From the NCBI RefSeq assembly GCF_020921035.1, contig NC_063156.1:28444283-28508282 (forward strand): DNA of 64,000 bases, in the 5' to 3' direction. The notes beneath the pieces were generated by a model, which ran no database searches, had not been told where the DNA came from, and saw only the letters and a list, made by a program, of their open reading frames with translations. The DNA is from Rhodamnia argentea (lineage: Eukaryota; Streptophyta; Magnoliopsida; Myrtales; Myrtaceae). Positions 58,470-64,000 of this stretch are shown one piece after another (the first letter of the stretch is position 1; every line of letters starts with the position of its first letter). Both the position numbers and the translations under genes were made by a program.

Positions 58470-59008
58470 GCATGAAAAAAATTCAAACGTCAATTCCTAA
58501 ATCATTGATGTAGATGCTGGCCAATACCGACGTGGACAATTTTATAATTTTATAACTTTTTTGAATTTTAATAATTTTTTTTTATTTTATCGATTTTTTT
58601 TTTCCTTCTTCCACTTTTGGTTGAGGCCTTGTTAGGTCCCAGTGAGGTGACCTTGCCCAAAGATGGCAAGGGTGATCCTCATTCGAGGCCGGGCGAGCCC
58701 GACCAGGTTGAGCCTTGCCGACCCGATCACCGAGACTAGTGAAGAAGAATGAAAAAAAAAAAAATACAAAGCAAAAAACTATAGAAAATTGCAAACACTG
58801 TTCACTTCGATGTCAATCGTGATAGGTAGGACGGTTGGCATACACTTCAGCGATTTTCAGTTGAAACTTGCAAGAATGAATAAATTGGCAAATTGTAAAA
58901 AAGATTTAAGACTTGAATTAGTTAGATTGAAATATTTAAGACTAAATTGACATAAGTGCAATAAGAACAAGTGCAATAAGTTTATGGCATTTTTGGTTAT
59001 TTTTCCAA
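58470..59008. mobile_element. Mutator-like MITE, family A copy 4 (worn)
   Basis: Has the family's order: a left arm with CAATTCCTAAATCATTG, AT-rich inner arms, a GC-rich core (58620-58740: GGCAAGGGTGATCC, GGCCGGGCGAGCCC) and a right arm AATTGACATAAGTGCAATAA ending TTGGTTATTTTTCC. The left end and TSD could not be fixed, so this copy is older or truncated. Confidence 0.6.
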
Positions 59009-59739
59009 TTCACCGAGATATCCCAAGAAAAGAAAGACCTAAATAATCACTAATCTTATCTGAGGTATAGCATAATAGCATATGCAACTAAAGATAAGTA
59101 CGTAGTGGAAAACGATAAATATATAGTGGATCTAAAAGTCACTATATTGAACAACACACTCAGGCTAATCGCATCATATTCAAGCATTATGTGCGATTCT
59201 TCTCGCATCACATATGAATGTGCTTTTTTTCCCACCGATTGTGAAGAAATTTCGAGCGATAAACTTTATTTTTGTATCGCAATGAGGAACGCTTTAGGTG
59301 ATATATCCTCTCAAAGATTTATTGTTATGTCCCGATATCTTTTATGAGTTTATTACCACGACAGTTATCATTTTTTCAGGAGATTTTACTTCACTTTTTT
59401 TTTTTTTTGTACGGGAATGCAGACGGACAACATTCTAGTCTCCATTCTCTTATTTGTCGGGGGCTTTAATCTTGTCTGGACTCGGATCAATCGGAGTCGC
59501 TGATCGTGCGAATCTTGTTTGAGAGATTCACGTAATCAATGGCTGTGATTGCCTTTACTTTACATGATCGGATCCAGGCAAGTTGTTCTTGTTATGGCGG
59601 GCTTGTAATGGGCCCAACATTTTGGCCCACCCAGCTTCGAGCTAATATCTGAGCAAGGGCAAGCGTGGAAAAAAGCACACGCCCTCGCGTAAACACGTGT
59701 ACGCTCCAGATTCGTTTTCCACGGACCGCCATCAATCTC
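59009..59739. other. Spacer and likely promoter
   Basis: No gene recognised. A poly-T tract at about 59397-59408. The last 100 bases are upstream of the C/T-rich leader of the next gene and probably hold its promoter. Confidence 0.35.
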
Positions 59740-61086
59740 GCCTGCCGATCCGTTGACCCTCCTGTCCCTCTCCCAACCTCCTCCTCCTCTTCTTCTTCTT
59801 CTTCTTCTTCACGCGCTTTGCTCTATCCCCTCTCACTCTCAGCATCATCTTCTTCGTTCCTTCATCGATCCCTCGTCTTCTCTTCGAATCAGCCAGGCAT
59901 GAGCGTCGCGACCTGAAGATTCACCGACTCGAATCCTCGATCCACGCAATCGCTGCATCGTTCGAGCTTTTTCCTCCTCCTCGTCCCATTCGCTGTAGAC
60001 TCGTCTCGATACGCCGGCGGCCACCGTGGCGACGCGCTGAGAACACGGTGTTTCGTTCTTAGGGCTTGTGACCCGGGGGTTTCGAAGAGCATTTCACCAT
60101 GCCTTCGGTGCCCTGCGATCTCCTCCTGATCCCTTCCCTGACCTACTTCCATGGTGGCTTGTGCCCGCATCGCCTGAAACACCTCGAAAAGGGTGATCGG
60201 CGTGGTAATCTTAGTTAACATTAGGCTTCCCGTAGTTACCGTCGGCGTTCTCATTTTGCGTTTAGGTTTTTCTTTGCCTATCTCTCTCCTGTTTGTTGTG
60301 CAACGTAAAAGTTTTTGGCCATTGACGGACTTGTACCGAGCTGTGCGAGTAGCTGAGGTTCTATAATCACTTTGAATGCCCTTGCCGTCTTGTAAGGTAT
60401 GCCACTTTTCCGGTTGAAAGTCTTGTTCATGGCTTGTGATTTGCGATTGTTAGCATTTTTGTGTGCTTAGCTGATAAACTGCCATGAGGAGCCAAAAGGA
60501 AAATGGATATTATGGGTTAAGCTGCTACCTCTCTCGTTTTGCAAGTTTCTCTATTGGTTGAAAATTACAGTGGTTAACGTTCTATCCCTACAACCTCTAT
60601 TCAATTTGAAAAGTAAATATTTCCTAGGATTCTTCGGCTTGTGAGCTTGCTTGATGTCCTAATCTTACCTATGTTCACGAACTCTCTGTCGTTGCCCTGT
60701 GAAAATCCTACAGTCGAGTTTATTTGGGATGGGTTCACCATCGTGTTGTATTCAGGAGCCCTTTCTAGTGGTAGTGCCTGAATATGTTGTTGTGGCTCAT
60801 CATTTCCCTGGGTGGAACTCCCTACAATTGGCTTTACGGATAAGCATCGTCTGTGGATTTGACTTGTTATTACTTGTATATACGGGGCAAACTTTTGGTT
60901 TTAATCTCTTTCCTTGTCGTCAAATTCCCTAAGTCTATGGAGGAGAACATATATTGCTGTTTTCCTTACCAAAAAAAAAAACCATATATTGCTGTTTTGG
61001 TTTTGTGGTTATTCTTGAACACTGAATCATCAACTGTTGCTGACTCTGTTTCCTTTTGCATTTCTCTCCCCTAGAAACTCGCATCA
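59740..61086 (+). other. 5' leader and leader intron(s) of the Lys-rich gene
   Basis: A (CTT)n tract at about 59776-59810 marks the likely leader. A plausible untranslated exon ends TTGTAAG before GTATGCC at 60397, and the coding exon follows the acceptor CTCCCCTAG at 61074. The ORFs in this interval are not recognisable proteins. The exact leader splicing is uncertain. Confidence 0.45.
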
Positions 61087-62494
61087 ATGGACGGATGCTC
61101 TTCGACGTTTGGGAGCAACTCGATTGTCTGTGAGAACTTGATAAGTGAACTTGGTGATACTCTGGGTAATGTTTTACATGTCGAAGACAGTGAAGCTGTA
61201 GTTGGTACTTCGAAAGCAGAGATATCACGTGGAGTTTCTGTGCTTAAGGCTAAGTATGAGAAGTGTCTCGTTAAATGTGCAACTTTTCCATTGCCTCGAG
61301 AGAAGTTATCTCCACATTTGTTGTCTGATGAATCGGCTGATGAGCCCGAATCCGCTTTGCGAGAACTATTCTCAGAGGAGCACATTAATAATGTCTACTC
61401 ACGTTCAATTTCTTTTCCTGTAAGTTCCTTCCCAGTTATGGATGTAGGGCTTGCTCTACTTTCTATTTGATAAGATCCTGCTTCCCTTACAGGGCTCTTA
61501 ATTTTACTTGCTAATTTCTGTCTAGTTTCTCTTTTTTCATCCTCCAGCTTTTCTTTTTTGCGAGTTTCTTTGGTTCTTACGCGATTAATGTTTTCATTTC
61601 GGAAATTGTTTATTTTTCAACATGTTGGTTTTGTTTCCTTCGGTTGTCTCACTTTTTTATGTGGTCTTAGGTACTATTGAGTAGCCACTGGATATAGCGT
61701 TTGTAGTGTTATCCTCTTGAACTAAAAAGGTAGGCTTCCTGCACAAAGTGGAAGGAGCCGGGTGTGTGCATTTATGTCCTTAACATTTCTGTAAGTTATT
61801 TATGTCTATGAATGATCCAGTGTGTGTTTGTGATGGCAGCTTGTTCTAAGGACAAGGGAGAAGTGCTTTCATGTACTTGGTTCCATCCTTCTAATGGTTT
61901 ATACTAGAAGTATCATTTAAGCATTTAGCTAGCCACTGTTGGAGTCGATGACAATGCGCGCTTCTTGTGACTTTCCTTTTCATGGTTTGTCATTTGCTAT
62001 TTGTTTGTGTGTTTATCCGTTGTTGACACTTTTATCTGTTGCAGACGTCTTCGGAGCTTGTATCTGCCATGAAAGGCACTCGTGAGAAACTGGGTGCTTC
62101 TCCTGGGAAGCTTACAGTGAGATGGGCTCCTGACGTCTATGATCCGCCACCAACATCAGTTTCTCACTTTCTCAGTAGGGGCACAAAGCAACAGAAGGTG
62201 CCCAAGAAGGATAAGAGAAATGGAAAGAGGGGCCAGAAAGGGAAAGACTTCTCACGAGGAACATCTGGCAAGGACTCGTCCAAGAGGGACAAGAAAAAGA
62301 AGCATTCTCGCCGACCATCTGGAAGTTCTGATAGGTGTTTTAACAAGCTGGATGATAATAATTGCCGTCTTGGCATTCCAGATGACATGCGCCAATTTGA
62401 TATTGGAAATCCTGTCCCAGACTCCTCCTGTGGGAGCAGCTTCTTCAAGCACTCCCTGACTCAGGTGCACTACTCTGCCGCAGAGGCACTGTGA
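61087..62494 (+). CDS. Conserved plant protein of unknown function, Lys-rich
   Basis: Two coding exons, 61087-61419 and 62045-62494, join in frame to 260 aa with a GTAAGT donor and TTGCAG acceptor. The N-terminal part is acidic and Ser-rich (MDGCSSTFGSNSIVCENLIS, LSDESADEPESALRELFSEE). The centre carries VRWAPDVYDPPPTSVSHFL at about residues 130-148, a block I remember from an uncharacterised plant family. A strongly basic stretch follows (KKDKRNGKRGQKGK and KRDKKKKHSRR), a likely nuclear localisation signal, and then a conserved-looking end with SCGSSFFKHSLTQVHYSAAE. No known catalytic domain is present. A nuclear role is inference from the basic stretch. Gene structure is well supported, function unknown. 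Confidence 0.85.
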
Positions 62495-63633
62495 GATGAT
62501 CCCCAGTTGATGACCTGAACTCTTTGGCAGGTCATGTATATAAATAATTCTAACAAGTGGTTTTGTTTGGCGGCTATCGTAAGACCTACCGAGTTACACA
62601 TGTTTGGACAGCTCGTATTTGGTGTTTTGAGACACCTAGTGTGAATGTTTTGTCAATCCACGGTATTAGCTGTGGTCTATGTTTGGCTATTTAGTGAGCG
62701 TTGCATATTTCCATATGTCCGATGGAGCCCTGCATTCGGATCTCTGTATTCCGTTCTTTTGCGGAAACTGAAAGTCAGTGTTTTCTAATAAATTCGTTAA
62801 GGACATGGGTGTTGGCAAATGAGAATTTGTGACCAACTAAAAAGAGAAGGAACAATAAATTCGTCACTTACTGAATCTCGTGCCGAGTTCCTTCGGTCGT
62901 CAATTGCCTCAACAAGTGGGTAGGCACGGTACCGATCTTGTGTTTTCTCTATTCTAATTGTGGTTAGTTTCTTCGTTCTAATTTTCCTATTTAGCCAGAT
63001 TGTATTTGTAGAGTAACTGATGACGGGTGAAAAGTGATTATTAATTAAAAAAGATGTATATGTCGACCGATTGTGTTGTCGAGGCTTTGTTTATAAGCAG
63101 GCTGTGTGAAGAACCTAACCCCTTTGATTCTGCCAACTTTCTGGCAATCGGATTTGCTTGGTACTGAGACGCCTCAACTCTCTGAGGGTCGTGGTCTTCC
63201 AGTGTCGTGAACAAAGGAGGGCAATCATGTCGGAAACCTGTAATAATTTGATCCCATTTCAAATAGCTCTGGAAAGTGCAAAATTTTGTGGAAAATTCTT
63301 CTTGCCGAGCTAATTCAAATAAGCTTACAAAATGGAATACCTCTTGCCTGCTTGATCACCTTCAAGAAAAGGAACCCAGACTACACAAAGCAGTAGAACA
63401 AACGGAGAGCGTGATTTGCTAGCCAATCTGCGCATGAATTACTATCCTAAAGCAGGGTTTATGACCACTTTCTGAAAGTGATCCAACTCCATTTGCGTCA
63501 AAAGAAAAAGCTGAATGATAAGCCCGCAATCGTCAAATCTCATTCACCAAATCAACTTTGTAAAACCGAGCTATAGGTGCACTAAATAGTTATGGCACTA
63601 GCAGACCAACAGGGTGACCAATGGATGTCGGCT
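62495..63633. other. Converging 3' ends of two genes
   Basis: Contains the 3' UTR of the plus-strand Lys-rich gene (AATAAATTC near 62787 may be its polyadenylation signal) and, from the right, the 3' UTR of minus-strand ArgJ. No other gene recognised. Confidence 0.45.
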
Positions 63634-63716
63634 TTAAGTTGTGTATTCGGCGTTTATTTTCACATAATCGTAGCTCAAGTCGCAGCCCCATGCCTTCCCA
63701 CTGCCTCGCCCATCAC
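63634..63716 (-). CDS. argJ: ArgJ, bifunctional ornithine/glutamate acetyltransferase (last exon)
   Basis: Plastid enzyme of arginine synthesis that moves the acetyl group from N-acetylornithine to glutamate and can also acetylate glutamate. Only the final coding exon is in the window: after an acceptor TTCACACAG it reads [20 protein letters not shown] and ends NAEYTT, with TAA at 63634-63636. This is the nearly invariant C-terminus of Arg[20 protein letters not shown] is diagnostic of the family. The exon enters in phase 1 after a codon begun in the upstream exon. The remaining bases to 64000 contain no further ArgJ exon that I can see, so upstream exons lie beyond the right edge. Confidence 0.93.
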
Positions 63717-64000
63717 CTGTGTGAAAAGAATGTGAAGCCGAACAGCAGTTGCATATGAGATGAAGGTCAGAGTAACCGAAGCCAAAACAGAATCGACATT
63801 ATTGGGTTTATATCTTCAACTTTGGCATGGACAGGAGGATGTTGACATCTCACTTATGCAAGGACTAGAACTGTTAAAAGTGAACAGGGAAACTGAAGAT
63901 CGGGCAAGACAGCACATCAATACACGGAAGTCCATCATCTAAAGAAATGTCTACATGCGAAATGCATGAAAACTTTTATCACGTGGGACCTTACCACGCT
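63717..64000 (-). other. ArgJ intron (partial)
   Basis: Sequence upstream, in transcript direction, of the last ArgJ exon. No ArgJ-like coding block was found on the minus strand here, and it ends at the window edge, so it is taken as part of the last intron. Confidence 0.6.

Noticed and set aside
59889-60254. Minus-strand open frame of 121 codons in the leader of the Lys-rich gene
   Set aside because: Lies in a C/T-rich plus-strand leader; no splice context, no domain, and composition is explained by the leader.
1-64000. CRISPR array, operon, prophage or bacterial contamination
   Set aside because: No regularly spaced direct repeats; genes are intron-rich and plant-like throughout, so nothing prokaryotic is present.

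Overview
The window is nuclear DNA from a flowering plant. Every recognisable gene is split by GT...AG introns, coding exons are separated by AT-rich introns, and 5' leaders carry (CT)n runs. Gene content is that of a eudicot: plastid lysine and arginine enzymes, a kinesin-5, a WAT1-type transporter, an SPKK-tailed H2A and a soluble pyrophosphatase. The repeat mix looks like a woody eudicot, possibly Myrtales, but that is an impression and was not tested.

Layout. 1-2625 (+): 3' part of diaminopimelate epimerase. 4644-11265 (+): a complete kinesin-5 gene whose 23 exons join in frame to 1054 aa. 12440-15718 (+): a 525-aa Tify-domain-binding-type protein with its start codon directly against the first intron and an overlapping upstream ORF. 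18763-21196 (-): a seven-exon WAT1-related (EamA) transporter. 21.7-45.3 kb: a long gene-poor stretch made of transposon remnants. 46947-48962 (+): soluble inorganic pyrophosphatase, followed 12 bp after its stop by a perfect 2 x 303-bp tandem duplication. 51291-51932 (+): a single-exon acidic protein of unknown function. 55392-56172 (-): H2A.W-like histone. 61087-62494 (+): a lysine-rich protein of unknown function. 63634-64000 (-): last exon and part of an intron of arginine-biosynthesis ArgJ.

The genes are unrelated single-copy housekeeping or regulatory loci, as usual for plant chromosomes; no operon-like or biosynthetic-cluster logic is visible. DAPF and ArgJ both serve plastid amino-acid synthesis but lie at opposite ends and nothing suggests a functional cluster.

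The repeat-rich middle is the most informative accessory region. Direct reading of ends and target-site duplications (TSDs) supports three hAT-type non-autonomous elements (29101-29720 with exact TSD TAAAATAA; 42000-42597; 26345-27448) and a Mutator-like MITE family with three copies that have 8-10-bp TSDs (25143, 31903, 40457). The hAT element at 26345-27448 carries a frameshifted piece of a PDR-type ABCG transporter, that is, a gene fragment captured by a small transposon. I saw no CRISPR array, no tRNA or rRNA gene and no convincing viral insertion. All coordinates of exons were worked out by hand from splice sites and reading-frame continuity.
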